Assembly: GCA_017607445.1 (NCBI GenBank)
Contig: JAEVHH010000002.1
Coordinates: 7,842,001-7,906,000, forward strand
Origin: Histoplasma ohiense
Lineage: Eukaryota; Ascomycota; Eurotiomycetes; Onygenales; Ajellomycetaceae
Reading direction: 5' to 3'
DNA: 64,000 nucleotides
The notes under the pieces were generated by a model, which ran no database searches, was not told the DNA's origin, and saw nothing but the letters and a program-made list of their open reading frames with translations. Made by a program: the position numbers and the translations under genes. Below, piece after piece: positions 23,831-34,980 of the stretch. Numbering within the stretch: the first letter of the stretch is position 1; every line of letters begins with the position of its first letter.

Positions 23831-24882
23831 CTTGAGTTCTTGTCTGTGTTTTAGAGTGAGAGCTCATCTTTTCTCTGTTCTTGTCTGTCCACAGACAATG
23901 CAGTGTTCATATGTGTGGGGGATTTACTCAGAGTGATCACATTTGAACATTGATTTGTGAAGTGCTCTGACTTGTTGCAGTGTATGCAGACTTCTCTGAC
24001 AATTTGATTGATGACATTCTTCTCTGAGACATTGAGGACCCTCAGATGACTTGTGTTTATGTGTGAAACTTAGTTCATTGATTCTGATTCAGAGATGAAA
24101 GATGCTGCAGAGTGGTTCAAAGCATACACATTTGTTTGATGAAATCCTCTGCAGTTTTGAAGCACACAGAACTGAGATAGATTGTTGTTCAACAGATGAA
24201 GATCAGTACAGAATTTGCTGTATATTGAAAGCTTTGAACACTCTATACTTTGATTATGCAATTGAAAGTTCAAATTCTTGAACAATATATTGATTTTAAT
24301 GATATTGTCTCAGTCTTGTCCATCTGCTTCTAGAAGCTTGTGATTGAATTTAGAAAGATAAGTTGTCAACACAACATTCATCTGACAAGTTTGATTAAGC
24401 CAGTCTAACATCTTGGCTTGAAGTGTAGAATTGAGAAAGAGAGAGTTGAGTTGTTGAAAGACTAACTCTGACATATGCTGATGATTCTGACAATGATTCA
24501 TTCAGAGTTGAAATTTTGCTAATGTGTTGCCATTCAATCTGCTATGAATATACCATGCTTGATTGAATAGCAAGTCTATTGCTCATTCATCAATGTTCAA
24601 TTTGATGTTTGCTTTTGACTTCCACACAAGATAGAGTGCTAGATCTTTCTTGTATTTATCAAGGATTGAAAGCTTCTCTCTTGGAGGCTTTTTGTGAGGT
24701 GTGGGTATAGAAGGAACAGTGAATGTGGAAGTGTTTATTTCAGCAAGTTGTTGTTGCAATTCAGTCATCTGTAGCATCTGCTGCTGAAGAATGCTTTGTA
24801 GATCTAAGTTATCATCCACCACATTCAGATGTGGTGGGTGTTTGTAGAATTGTTTATAGTTCATTTCAATGTCTAAGAACAT
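23760..24882 (-). pseudogene. gag: A3 gag
   Basis: Starts at ATG 24882 on the minus strand (MFLDIEMNYKQF), the same start as in A4. It keeps longer open pieces than A4: an N-terminal piece to about 24583, then LNQTCQMNVVLTTYLSKF, then the C-terminal capsid part. The zinc knuckle CIHCNKSEHFTNQC, near 23980, keeps all four ligands. The gag frame stops with TAG about 24 bases inside the protease frame; protease is in the -1 frame as in A4. Confidence 0.85.
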
Positions 24883-25245
24883 GTAATAATAATATAAAAA
24901 AAAGAAAAGAAATACTTGTAGATATTTGATTCTCTCACAGATATTATTTACAGTGTTGCAGTGCTAAGTTTGATTAAGCTTCTTTATAAATGCTATTTGC
25001 AGTGTTACAGTTCATAGACACTCAGATCTTATAGAATATAATTGATTGTGTTTTGAACACTTAGACACAACAGTCTATATAACTAATGATAAAAACACTC
25101 AGACTCATGAGAGATCTCTTGTAATGACTAGACACTCAGATCTGTAAACAACACACTCAGATGTAAGAACTGATAACAATACACTTGAGTGTAAGAACTA
25201 ATAACAAAACACTCAGATCTTAAATACAGAAGAATCAATTTATAA
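24883..25245 (-). repeat. A3 leader repeats
   Basis: Untranslated leader of A3. CACTCAGA (the complement of TCTGAGTG) recurs between about 25018 and 25220, matching the A4 leader. No coding frame is apparent. It joins the 5' LTR at 25246. Confidence 0.65.
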
Positions 25246-25844
25246 TGTAACAGATGTACTTCAATTAACAATTTGATACTATTCTAATTACAGATTACAA
25301 ATTGATTAAGAAAAGAAAGAGAAAAGAAATCAGAAGAAAAGATCATATAAAGAGAGTTCTTATAGAGGGAATTTCAGAGTGAAAGAATATCAGAAGCCAC
25401 TCCACAGTGGAGTGTAGAGTGAAAGAATGTTAAGAACTACATGAAAGAATTGTTAGAAACTATACAAGTGCAGAGCATGAGACAGAAGAATCATTGAAAG
25501 CTATATAAAAGAATTGTTAGAAACTATATGAGTGCAGAGTGTGGGGTGGGAGAATCATTGAGAGCTATACAGAAGAATTGTTAGAAACTATACAAGTGTG
25601 GAGTGTGGGGTGGGAGAATCATTGAAGGCTACGCGGAAGAATCATTGGAGACTACATGAGTGCAGAACACAGAGTGGGAGAATGTTAGAAGCTACACAGA
25701 AGAATTGTTAGAGACTACATGAGCACAGAGCACAGAGTGGAAGAATGTTGAGGGTTATGTGAGGTTACAACAGCCAGAAATGAGCGGGTGCAGGAGGGGA
25801 GTTGATTGCGTAAGTTAATTACTAATAGATGCTAACCCATCACA
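25246..25844 (-). repeat. A3 5' LTR (599 bp, reverse)
   Basis: Begins TGTAACAGATGTACTTC and ends CTAACCCATCACA, followed by the duplicated ATCAA. It has five tandem 63-bp units, as in the other A3 LTR. Confidence 0.93.
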
Positions 25845-25849
25845 ATCAA

Positions 25850-27356
25850 ACTCTTACTGCAGATTCAGAATAGAGATGCTGACACATCTGAACTTTGCAG
25901 AAGACTAGAGATGAGTGACACTAGTATAGATAATCATTCAATCTGAGCAGTAGATAAAGATAATCTGCTCAGAAAAGATGATAAAGTCTACATACTGCAA
26001 GACAAGATCATAAGATATGAAATAATGAAAATAAACCATGATGATCCTCAAGATGGCCATTTTGAACATGACAAAACCATTGAAGCAATCAAACACAAGT
26101 ACTTGTGACATGGTATGAGTGATGAGATTGCAGAATATGTGAGAACTTGTGATGTTTGTCAATGCATCAAGATATCACAGCACAAGCCATACAGATTGCT
26201 ATAATCACATTCAGTGTCAGATAAGAAATGACATACAATTAGCATAGACTTTATTGAAGATCTGTCAGATAATAAAAAGAGAAGTCAAATCTATAATACT
26301 ATTATCATATTTGTTGATTTATTCATCAAATGAGTCATAATTGTGCTCACATCTTCAGAGTTAGATGCAGAAGAACTTGCAGATATTATTGTATGAAGAA
26401 TTGCAAAGAACTTTGATCTATCTGTGAACATTATTAGCAATCAAGATTCATTAATAAATAGCAAGTTTTGATTGACATTGTGTTATCTGCTCCATGTCTG
26501 ATGAAAATTATCAATGACATTCCACCCACAAATCGATGGTCAGACAGAATGATTGAATCAGATGATTGAACATTATCTTCACACATATTGCAGCTATCAG
26601 TAAGATAATTGAATAGAATGAATTCCTCTAATGCAATGAGCATATAACAACATCTTTCATGCATCAATAAAAATGACACCATCTGAAGCAATGATCAGCC
26701 AACCAACTGAACTTTGCATAGACATGAAACCCCCAAGCACAGACACATCAAAATCAGCAATGAAACAAATGGAACAGATGAAGCAAGCAGAGAACAAGAT
26801 CTGAGAATGTCTGAAAGCTGTCAAAGCAGCTGAGAAAAAGTATTACAATCAGCATCATATATCAAAAAGCTTTAAAATAGAGAACTGAGTAATGCTGCAT
26901 GCAAAAAATATATCCATCTTACAATTCTCATTCAAACTAGATCATCAATTTTTGAGTCTCTTTCAAATAATTGATATCCACAGTACACAGGCATACAAAC
27001 TGAAACTCATATCACAATATAAAGAAATTCATCTCATATTCCATGTTTCTCTTCTCAAACCTTATCATGCATGCAATGGACAAATCCCACAAGCAGAACT
27101 GATAATTATAGACATATAAAAGAAATGAGAAGTTGAAGCTATATTAGACAAGCATCAATATCACAGTCAAACACAATATCTTATCAAATGAAAAGATTGT
27201 ACAGACACACATAATTCTTGGAAATTCAAGAAAAACTTGATAAATAGTCAGAAGTACTTGAAACAGTTTAATAAAATCTATCAGAAGTCAGTCAGTAAAT
27301 GAAAACAAAGAAGATGACAATGACTGCTGAATATACTTATTCCACTCAGAGATTAA
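25850..27356 (+). pseudogene. pol: C1 integrase and chromodomain
   Basis: Continues C1 pol. The zinc-binding part has HDDPQDGHFEH and a TCDVCQC pair (about 26035-26165). The catalytic core has SIDFIEDL near 26245, then IISNQDSL where the family had SDRD, and FHPQIDGQTE near 26525. The chromodomain is at about 27130-27260 (WEVEAILDK, QYLIKWKD, SWKF). A TAA at 27117 is CAA in C4. The frame ends with TAA 27354-27356 and overlaps the tail of the antisense gene by 20 bases. Confidence 0.87.
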
Positions 27357-28487
27357 AAAACAGATCTGCCTCAGCTTGATCAGTGTCATTCAAGAAATTG
27401 TCATCAAGACAAATCTGCTTATTATCTCAGATTTTCTCAACTGATGAAGCACAACATTTCAACAATGACTTGAGAGCTGTGATCAGTGATATAATCACTG
27501 AGATCTCATCAATCACTATTTCAGTCAGAGTCTCAGAAGAACTGTCTCATTGAATCTTTCAGATTTTCACAGCAAAGAATTTAATCATCACAGTCACAGC
27601 ACTCTGCAAAACATTAACATTCAAAGCATTCACATCAGTGACAATTAGATTCTCAGCAGTATTGATAATCATCTGAATCAATTCAACAGCATTCACTGAC
27701 ATCTAATAGAAAGTTAATGTTATATATCATAAAAACATCTGTTTTGAATAATAACTTACTGAAACACAGACATGCTTCATCACTGAGCAGTGCTTGCATT
27801 TTTTATGTCAATTCTCAGCAGACTCACAATGATGATGGGGGGACATTGTCAAATATTGAATACAACAACAGCAATATACTGCTGCATTTCTTTCTAACAC
27901 TTCAACAAAACTGTCCACTTTCTCATCTTCATCTACATTATCAGACAACTCAAATAACATACCAAGATCTTGACTCAGTGAGGATGACATCAATGTAATA
28001 GCAGAATACAAAAACATGCTTTCTGAAACACTGCTATGATTGAATACTACACTCTGCTGTGACAACAGATTATCAGAATTCATATAGAATTCTAGAACTC
28101 CATCTGCATTCTCATAGACCTGCATATCAAGTACAAATCTCACAACAGCAGTTTGATACATGATAAATCTCTCATCCAAAACTTCATTGAAAAGCAGCAT
28201 TTTGTGAAATTCATCAATCAAAAATTGATCAATTTCATGAAAGTGCTCAGACATCTATAACTCATTAGTACTCATAACAATCTCAGTTTAAGAAAACTTA
28301 CAGCAGCACAACTTCTATTTGATATATGACAGATGTGACAGCATATTCATTCATCATTCACAAAGCAAGAATATACTGAGAGGTTCTGCAATCTCTCCAG
28401 ACAACCCAAGCAAATGCTCTCAATGACAGACAGCATATCATTCTTCATAGACTTCAAATCAGCAACAGAAACAGCTGATTCTGACAT
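27337..28487 (-). pseudogene. C1 antisense accessory gene, three exons, two six-Cys arrays
   Basis: Antisense to pol, between pol and the 3' LTR. Inferred exons: 28487-28302, 28254-27760, 27702-27337 (186, 495, 366 nt, all multiples of three; about 348 residues). Intron 1 (47 nt) begins GTAAGT, has GTACTAAT and ends TATAG; intron 2 (57 nt) begins GTAAGTTATT, has CATTAAC and ends ATTAG. Exon 1 encodes C-x2-C-x11-C-x8-C-x2-C-x6-C (from ICLGC to NRSC; C1 has Cys at each site). The end of exon 2 has a second array of almost the same spacing (YCCCC, HHHC, CKHC and a last Cys). Exon 2 is acidic in its middle. A few stops (mostly TGA) mark decay. C3 and C4 have the same exons and splice signals. Function is unknown. 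Confidence 0.78.
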
Positions 28488-28521
28488 TCTATCATAACTT
28501 TAATCAGTACCAAGACCTTGT

Positions 28522-28857
28522 TCAAAGAAGAAGGAGAAGCAAAAGCAACAAGAAAGAAAAACAGATATTGAAGATTGAAATCAATATTACAATATTGATC
28601 AAAAAGATTGCAACAACACAAAATTCAATCCAAAATGAAAAACACAACCACACAATCAAAACTTCAAATTTCACAATAAAAATCACATAGAAGAATACAG
28701 TGTACTTTGTTTGATAAATTGACATATTCTTTTTAAATAAAAAATCATTGATGATGATGATGGTGATGGTTTTATTAGAGTACAATTTTTTGATGTAAAA
28801 GTCAAAGAAAAGAGGTTCAGAAGTTGTGTCTAAATTATGATTGAACTGCAATGACAT
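28522..28857 (-). pseudogene. Possible second antisense frame, hydrophobic (C1)
   Basis: A 111-codon frame, 35 bases upstream of the antisense gene and on the same strand. It begins MSLQFNHNLDTTSEPLFF, and its second half is strongly hydrophobic (VFFYVIFIVKF, then WLCFSFWIEFCVVAIF, ending in a Leu run). C3 and C4 have the same frame (from 45270 and about 52300), broken only by TGA for Trp and small length changes. It could be a small membrane protein or a 5' leader that is open by its T-rich composition. Low complexity makes coding uncertain. Confidence 0.35.
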
Positions 28858-29030
28858 CAGAGATGAGAAAACATTCTTTCAAAACAGCAACACTTCAGAA
28901 TTAACTCCAACAATTAATTCAGCTCAATTCTGCAAACTTCATACAATATCAACCACACAGCATATATTACAAACTTCACACATCACAGTAAGAAGCTCTG
29001 AAGATCAGATCTTTGAAGAAGAAAGATAAT

Positions 29031-29301
29031 TGTAATAGATGCAACAGAGATATCTATATTAAAAAATAGCTATATGATGATAGAAGAACACAGAACATGT
29101 CAGAATTAATGAGAAGGAACATAGCACACAGCATCATAGACAGCTGTAGTGTGTGGTGGTTGCCTATATAATGCTTGCTGATATCTGTAGATATTAGAAG
29201 ATCAGTGATTAGCTTTGAATAATAGAGATTGCTACCTTCTTAACATCCTACATGTGTACTTCACACTACTCTCATAATTATACCTACAATCATCTCTTAC
29301 A
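29031..29301 (+). repeat. C1 3' LTR (271 bp, family C)
   Basis: Begins TGTAATAGATGCAACAG after the purine-rich GAAGAAGAAAGATAAT and ends ATCATCTCTTACA. A TATA-like CTATATAATG lies near 29164. Next comes reverse-oriented family C RNase H sequence (C2). The expected duplication is TCATC (29302-29306); its partner is outside the window. Confidence 0.93.
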
Positions 29302-30980
29302 TCATCATTCATTAATTGTGATATTACTGCAGTGATTGCAACATCAGATCCATCTATTTCTATACAGAGTTTTCACTGTGAATCAAAATGAATCAACAAT
29401 GATGCTTTTGTAAAGCATTCTTTTAACTGCAAAATTGTGTGCTTGCAGTTTTTATCTAACTGAACAGATGCATTATTCTTCCTTCTTTTCATTTTATAAT
29501 CTTTTAACAATTCAGTCAGAGATGCTGTTATTATTGAGAACTTGTATATGAATTGATGATAGAAATTGATGAATTCTAGAAATATTTGCAATTTGTTTAT
29601 AGTTTGTGATTCTGATCAATCTAGAATTGTGTTGATGCAGTATTTCTCAACAGTAATGCTCTGCATGATAATCACAAAACTCAAAAATCCAATTTCTGTT
29701 GCATGAAATGTACACTTACTAAGTTTGACATATAGTCTCCAACATCTTAACTGTTTCAGCATGTTCTTAACATGGATGATATGCTCATCAAGTGTGTTTG
29801 AATAGATTACAATCTTGTCAAGATAAGCCACACAATATATGTCTAAAAAGTCACTGAGGGCTTTGTTGATATAAGATTGAAAGATTGCAGAGGCATTGAT
29901 TAGTTCAAAAGATAAGACTAGATATTCAAAGTGTTCATATCATGTTTGAAATGCTGTTTTTCATTCATCCTTCACTCATATGTGAATTCTGTGATATGCA
30001 TTTCTAAGATTCAGTTGTATATATATTTTGGCACCTGCTAATCTATCAAGTATTTCACTTATCAAGAGCAGTGGATATTGATTCTTGACTGTTATTTCAT
30101 TCAATTCTCAATAATCCATGCAAAGACACAGAGTTCCATCTTTCTTCAATGCAAATAACACTGATGTGCTGGCTGAACTCTTGAATGAATGTATTCAATT
30201 CTTTTCTAACATCTTTTCAATGTATTTTCAGAGGACAGAGAGTTCTTGAGGTGATAAGTTATCAATTGATATGAAGGTTTCTTGCCAGGTTTGAGATCTA
30301 TAGCATGATTATGAGATGTGTGTTCTGTGTCAGATATATCTTTTCAGAATACATCAAGATAATCTTTATAATCATCTGAGATATTTGACTCAGTTGCTGC
30401 ACTCGCAGCTTGTAATGATAAGACAGTGAATATAATATTACCATCATCAATTAGTGTTGCAAATTCTTTAGCAGTATTCAGATGTATGTGATTAATATTT
30501 GATGCTTTTCTATAGATTCAGCATCTTCACACCCAGTTGATATCAGAGTTAACAGCTTTCAATCATAACATGCTCAAAATTATGTCATATCTGCTAATAT
30601 CAGCCTCTTTGAAATGGTGGAATTCTTCTTGAAGAATATATTCATCATTGATAATCTTCATTGCAGCTCTTTGTTGTTCATATGATTTAATCTTATGATT
30701 ATCAACTGCTTTCACTACTTTTGATTTACCTTCTGTCTTTGAGAAATATTTTGATGCTCAGATGTGGGATACAAAGTTCACATTCATGTCAGAATCCACT
30801 AGCATCCACATCATCAACCATTTCACTTCTGTCAGCATTCATATATTCATTGCTAATAACTGTTTATCTTATAGTCTAGTTGTTCATATTCCCAATGCAG
30901 CAGCTGCTTCTACAATTGAAATTGCTAGTTTTTTGCTTGTTGAACTTGATTACACTTTTCAGAGTGTAACATTCAACAAT
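29302..30980 (-). pseudogene. pol: C2 pol: protease, RT, RNase H start
   Basis: Minus strand. The protease region lies at about 30790-30600 with the segment that precedes HAIDLK. RT about 30310-29600: CMDYxELNEITVKNQYPLLL, then AYLDKIV near 29825 where YxDD is expected, so the second Asp is Lys. Thumb LEFINFYHQFIYKFS near 29580. RNase H begins near 29400 and is cut at 29302. The + strand frame at 30762-31049 is only the shadow of this region. Confidence 0.82.
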
Positions 30981-30999
30981 CATTTGCAATATGATCCTT

Positions 31000-31968
31000 T
31001 TTATGACAGTGAGAACACTTCTTCATTCAGTTATATTTATCTTTCTTAATTTATTCAGTTGAACTCATTTGTTCCTCTCATTTCCTCTTGTTCCAACAGT
31101 TGCTAGATTTATCAGAACAACACTGATTCTCTATAAATATCACAGATCTTTCTTTGTGAATAGCATGCTGTTGCTTTGACATATTTTCCTTGAGAATCTG
31201 TAGAGTTTGAAACAACTTTTTGTAGTTCTGAGGCTCTTGATTTCAATAGTTGAGTTCAGTGCATAATATCTTCAACATCTTACTACACAAGTTATCCATT
31301 CTTTGTTCTTCACTATATGAGGATAAGTAGTATTCTCAGTCTTTGAGATATTTAGAGAAATTGTGTATCAATTGTCATTCTTGTTGCTTTGTATCTTGAA
31401 ACTTTTGACTCATCAATCAGTGCTGATTCTGTGGATCATTAATTTGCATTTCTAGATGTGATAGTATATTATCAAAAGTCAATGATATTGCTCCTCCACA
31501 TCTCTCATACAATGATACAAAATTCAATCATTTCTGCTTAATATGAGCATCAAGATAGAGTTTAGCATCATTTATCTTGTGTTCTTCCTTTCAATAATAT
31601 CAGTGATGATGTGTAAAAAGAGTCAACATGCAATCTTTATAGTCTTTAAATTCTAATATATTTTTTCCTCAATAATAGTCTTTAATCTCTAATCTCAATG
31701 ATGTTTCATTATCATTGTCTGTATCATTCACAGATCAATTTTGTGGTGGTTCTGTGATGATATTCTGAATTAATTGAGACTCAATGAGAGTATCTTCATG
31801 AATCTGCACTTCCAACTCATTGAGCCACTGTTGTGCATGCAGAATAGCTAATTGCTGCTCTCATTCACAGATTTGATTGTTCAACTGTTGCAAACATGCA
31901 TTGTGATCATCAAAGGCAGTAGAGGATTCAGATTGATTTTCAAGAAATCTTGTGTGTGTCAAGATCAT
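31000..31968 (-). pseudogene. gag: C2 gag
   Basis: Starts at ATG 31968 (minus) and aligns with C3 and C4 gag (FLENQSESSTAFDDHNACLQQL, then QQWLNELEVQIHEDTL). The capsid middle follows and the CCHC knuckle region (CSHCHKKDHIANDC in approximate form) lies near 31000. Several stops are present. The start agrees among the three copies, 105-130 bases from the LTR. Confidence 0.78.
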
Positions 31969-32073
31969 CTTGTGTGTTTTAACTAATGTTGCATGTTTTA
32001 ACTAACATTGTATGCTTTATTGTAGATGTGTGTAACAACAGACCACTCAAATAAAGTTATGAGTGATTAGAAT

Positions 32074-32344
32074 TGTAAGAGATGATTGTAGGTATAATTA
32101 TGAGAGTAGTGTGAAGTACATATATAGAATGTTAAGAAGATAGCAATCTCTATTATTCAAAGCTAATCACTGATCTTCTAATATCTACAGATATCAGTGA
32201 GCATTATATAGACAACCACTACATTCTACAGCTGTCTATGATGTCATGCACTATGTTCCTCCTCATTAATTCTGGTGTGTTCTGTGTTCTTCTATCGCCA
32301 CATAGCTATTTTCTAATATAGATATCTCTGTTGCGTCTATTACA
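32074..32344 (-). repeat. C2 5' LTR (271 bp, reverse)
   Basis: Begins TGTAAGAGATGATTG and ends TTGCGTCTATTACA, the reverse complement of the family C LTR. It keeps CpGs at TATCGCC and GCGTC near the right end. Confidence 0.93.
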
Positions 32345-34533
32345 GTTGAGAAGATAATGAAATCTGTGAAGATAATGAAATCTGCTAAAATATCAAAATC
32401 ATCAACTACTTCTTCTTACACTGTGAAAAGTTCTACTGCTTCCTCTAAGATTTGACATCAATGTCTAGAACATCTTTCAATAAGAGCAGTTGAACATCTG
32501 TCAACTGATGTCAAAGAAGTTCAGATATCAGATATTAAGAATATTAAAAATGTTGATACTGAGGACAAAGAACTCTGCAAACTCTGTCATCTTGTCAAGA
32601 CAAAGAATCAAATATCTCACTGTTCCATATATAATCAAAACTACTCTTCAAATGACTTTATACAGATATTGTACAAGGATCTTTCTACTGCTACAATAGA
32701 GAACAATGACTCATACATTTTGTATATGATTATCTTTGTTTCCATATCACAGTAACAGTCTTGAGAAAATCTGATATAAGAAAAGCTTTCAACAAGGTTT
32801 TAAGATGAATTAAACATCAATTTGATTGTGAAACAAAGATTATACAAATCAACAATGAGAGAGCAGTTAAAGAATCTGATATTTTTAAGAACTGAGTAAA
32901 TGAACTGAGTCTAGAGATTGAATACTCTTTGAAATATATTCATGAACAGAATGATGCTGCTGAATGAGCAGATGCTATTATAATCACTAGAGCAAGAGCT
33001 CTTAGAATAGAATCTTTGTTGTCTCAATCACTGTTCTCTGAGATAGCAACCACTGCCATTTACCTGCTGAATAGAACCTCTATCAAGATACTAGAATGGA
33101 AATCACCACTCTGAACACTAGAAGAATATCTTTATATTGATCATCACTTTTGTGCTCACTTACATATCTATGAATATCAAGCATACACAAAGATTCTCAA
33201 TGAGATTCTCAATTGAAATTGATCACAGAAGCTTGATCTCAGAGCTTATATTGAATATCTTGTGAGTTATAATTCTACAAACATCTTTAGAATTTGAATT
33301 CCTCATCTAGATAGAGTGATAAGAACAAGAGATGTTATATTCAATGAAAATAGACAATATAATTCAGATAAATCTCACATTGAAAAACAGCTGTGAGATT
33401 GAGTTGTTCAAGAGATTGAGTTCTTGAATATTGAAGTTCAAGAATCAAGAGTTGACACTTCTCAACAAGAGAATAATCTATACTCAGATATTGATATCTT
33501 TCATTCTGATGAGATCCCACCGTGTACAGAGAACATTGATAAAAATAGTGAAGATATCAGCAAGACACTGAAGATGCAACTTATGACAGATATTTTATCT
33601 ATACTGAATTCTATTTCTGAATCTGATTCTAATATTGCTATTGAATCTGACTTTTCTATTGATACTCATTCAATATTATCATCCAGCAATTGAGCATCTA
33701 GAGTGAATGAGATCAGTTCTGACTTCAATGAGTTCAATATAATTGAGAGCAAGAGAATGTGCAAGGCAACTCATCATATAGCAGTATCTATTGCTAAAGA
33801 TAATCCAAATCAAATGATCAACACTGCCTTTGCAGAACCTCTATTCAGATCAGAATCTCTCAAAATTCATCAATCTCAGTTATCTAACTCATCTCAACAT
33901 TGAAATGATATCAACAAGCATCTCTATTGCAATGAATGAATTAATGCTGCCAAACAGAAATGAGACTCTATAACCCAGCAAAATATCTGTGAAATTGTTA
34001 ACAGATCTTCAAAAGATACCTCAGTGATTTCATTATATTGAGTGTTTATCTACAAGTTTGATGATGATGATTATCTTGTCAAGTTCAAAGCTTGTATCTG
34101 TGTCTGAAATGATTTACAATCAGTATCTGATCTAGATATCAAAGTTCACACTCTAGCTGCAAGAATCTTCTATATCTTGCTTGCTATTATCAACATTTTT
34201 GATCTTGATGCTGAGTAACTGAATGATGTCAATGCCTTTGTGAACAGCTCACTTGATGAACTAGTCTACATTGAACTATCAAATGATTGATGAAAGTTGA
34301 AGAGAATATGAAATCTCAAGAAAAACATCTATATTCTACATCTATAATATATCTTATATAGTCTAAGAAGATCATCTCTTCTATAGTTTAAAGAACTATC
34401 TAATACTTTTAAATGATTAGACTTCATTTCAATCTCTGAGAATAAATGTCTATTCATTAATGAATGAATAATTATATTCTTCTATATTGATGATACTGTT
34501 GTGATATCTCACTCTGATAACAGAGAGGAAAAG
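32345..34533 (+). pseudogene. pol: Cop1 pol, part 1: integrase and RT
   Basis: Near 32455 it reads HQCLEHLS, then CKLCHLVKTKNQIS, the copia gag-pre-integrase and zinc region (WHQRLGHLS in relatives; the first Trp is now a stop). The integrase core is at about 32730-33120 (ERAVKESDIFKN, EQNDAAExAD, IYLLNRTSIK). A long linker follows, rich in Ser and acidic residues (33424-33690). RT is at about 34040-34530: YKFDDDDYLVKFKACICV, then DVNAFVNSSLDE, and the catalytic FYIDDTVV near 34480, which is intact. There are numerous TGA and a few other stops. Confidence 0.87.
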
Positions 34534-34604
34534 TGTAATAGACGCAACGGGGATATCTATATTAGAAAATAGCTATATGACGATAGAAGAACACAGAACA
34601 CGCC
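34534..34604 (+). repeat. C4 5' LTR, first 71 bp
   Basis: Begins TGTAATAGACGCAACGG and stops after ACGCC, where the C3 LTR starts. The rest of this LTR lies beyond C3 at 45720-45919. It keeps five CpGs in 71 bases, far above the window background. Confidence 0.94.
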
Positions 34605-34875
34605 TGTAATAGGCGCAACAGAGATATCTATATTAGAAAATAGCTATATGGCGATAGAAGAACACAGAACACATCAGAATTAATGAGAATGAACATAGCA
34701 CATAGCATCATAGACAGCTGTAGAGCATGATGATCATCTATATAATGCTCACTGATATTCATAGATATTAGAAGATCAGTGATTAGCTTTGAATAATAGA
34801 GATTACTACCTTTTTAACATTCTATATGTGTACTTCACACTACTTTCATAATTACATCTTGAATCATCTCTTACA
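34605..34875 (+). repeat. C3 5' LTR (271 bp)
   Basis: Begins TGTAATAGGCGCAACAG and ends ATCATCTCTTACA, with TCTATATAATGCTC as a TATA-like element near 34736-34748. The first bases of the internal region are ATTCTAATCACTC, where the primer-binding site is expected; no tRNA match was recognised. Confidence 0.94.
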
Positions 34876-34980
34876 ATTCTAATCACTCTAAACTTTATTT
34901 GAGTGGTCTGTTGTTACACACATCTACAATAAAGCACACAATGTTAGTTAAAACATGCAACATTAGTTAAAACACACAAG

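Larger units (their letters stand above)
13522..25844 (-). mobile_element. Complete Ty3 chromovirus A3, containing A4
   Basis: Reverse-oriented family A element with two 599-bp LTRs (13522-14120 and 25246-25844) and the target-site duplication ATCAA on both sides, inside C1. Without the nested A4 and its duplicated site it is about 6.2 kb. Reading leftward: leader repeats, gag, protease, RT, RNase H, integrase (split by A4) and chromodomain. Its LTRs have five 63-bp units. Confidence 0.94.
12831..29301 (+). mobile_element. Ty3 chromovirus C1 (family C), interrupted by A3
   Basis: The 3' half of a family C element: RNase H (12831-13521), then A3 inserted with the duplication ATCAA (13517-13521, 25845-25849), then integrase and chromodomain (25850-27356), an antisense gene (28487 down to 27337) and the 3' LTR (29031-29301). 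Its 5' half would lie left of A2, outside the window. Its right end abuts family C sequence in the opposite orientation (C2), so C1 was inserted in C2. Confidence 0.88.
29302..32344 (-). mobile_element. Ty3 element C2, 5' part (reverse)
   Basis: The 5' half of a family C copy on the minus strand: 5' LTR (32074-32344), gag, protease, RT and the beginning of RNase H up to the C1 insertion at 29301. The rest should lie left of the window. On its right it abuts copia coding sequence (Cop1) at 32345, so it was inserted in Cop1; the expected duplication is GTTGA (32345-32349). Confidence 0.88.

Noticed and set aside
30762..31049. 95-codon + frame as a gene
   Set aside because: It is the complement of the C2 protease-gag boundary, and the same shadow frame appears opposite C3 and C4.
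32345..34533. Host gene rich in Ser and acidic residues (33424-33690)
   Set aside because: Flanked in frame by copia integrase and RT; it is the integrase-RT linker.
34534..34875. Tandem duplication of an LTR
   Set aside because: The second part continues at 45720 after a matching duplication, so it is an insertion.
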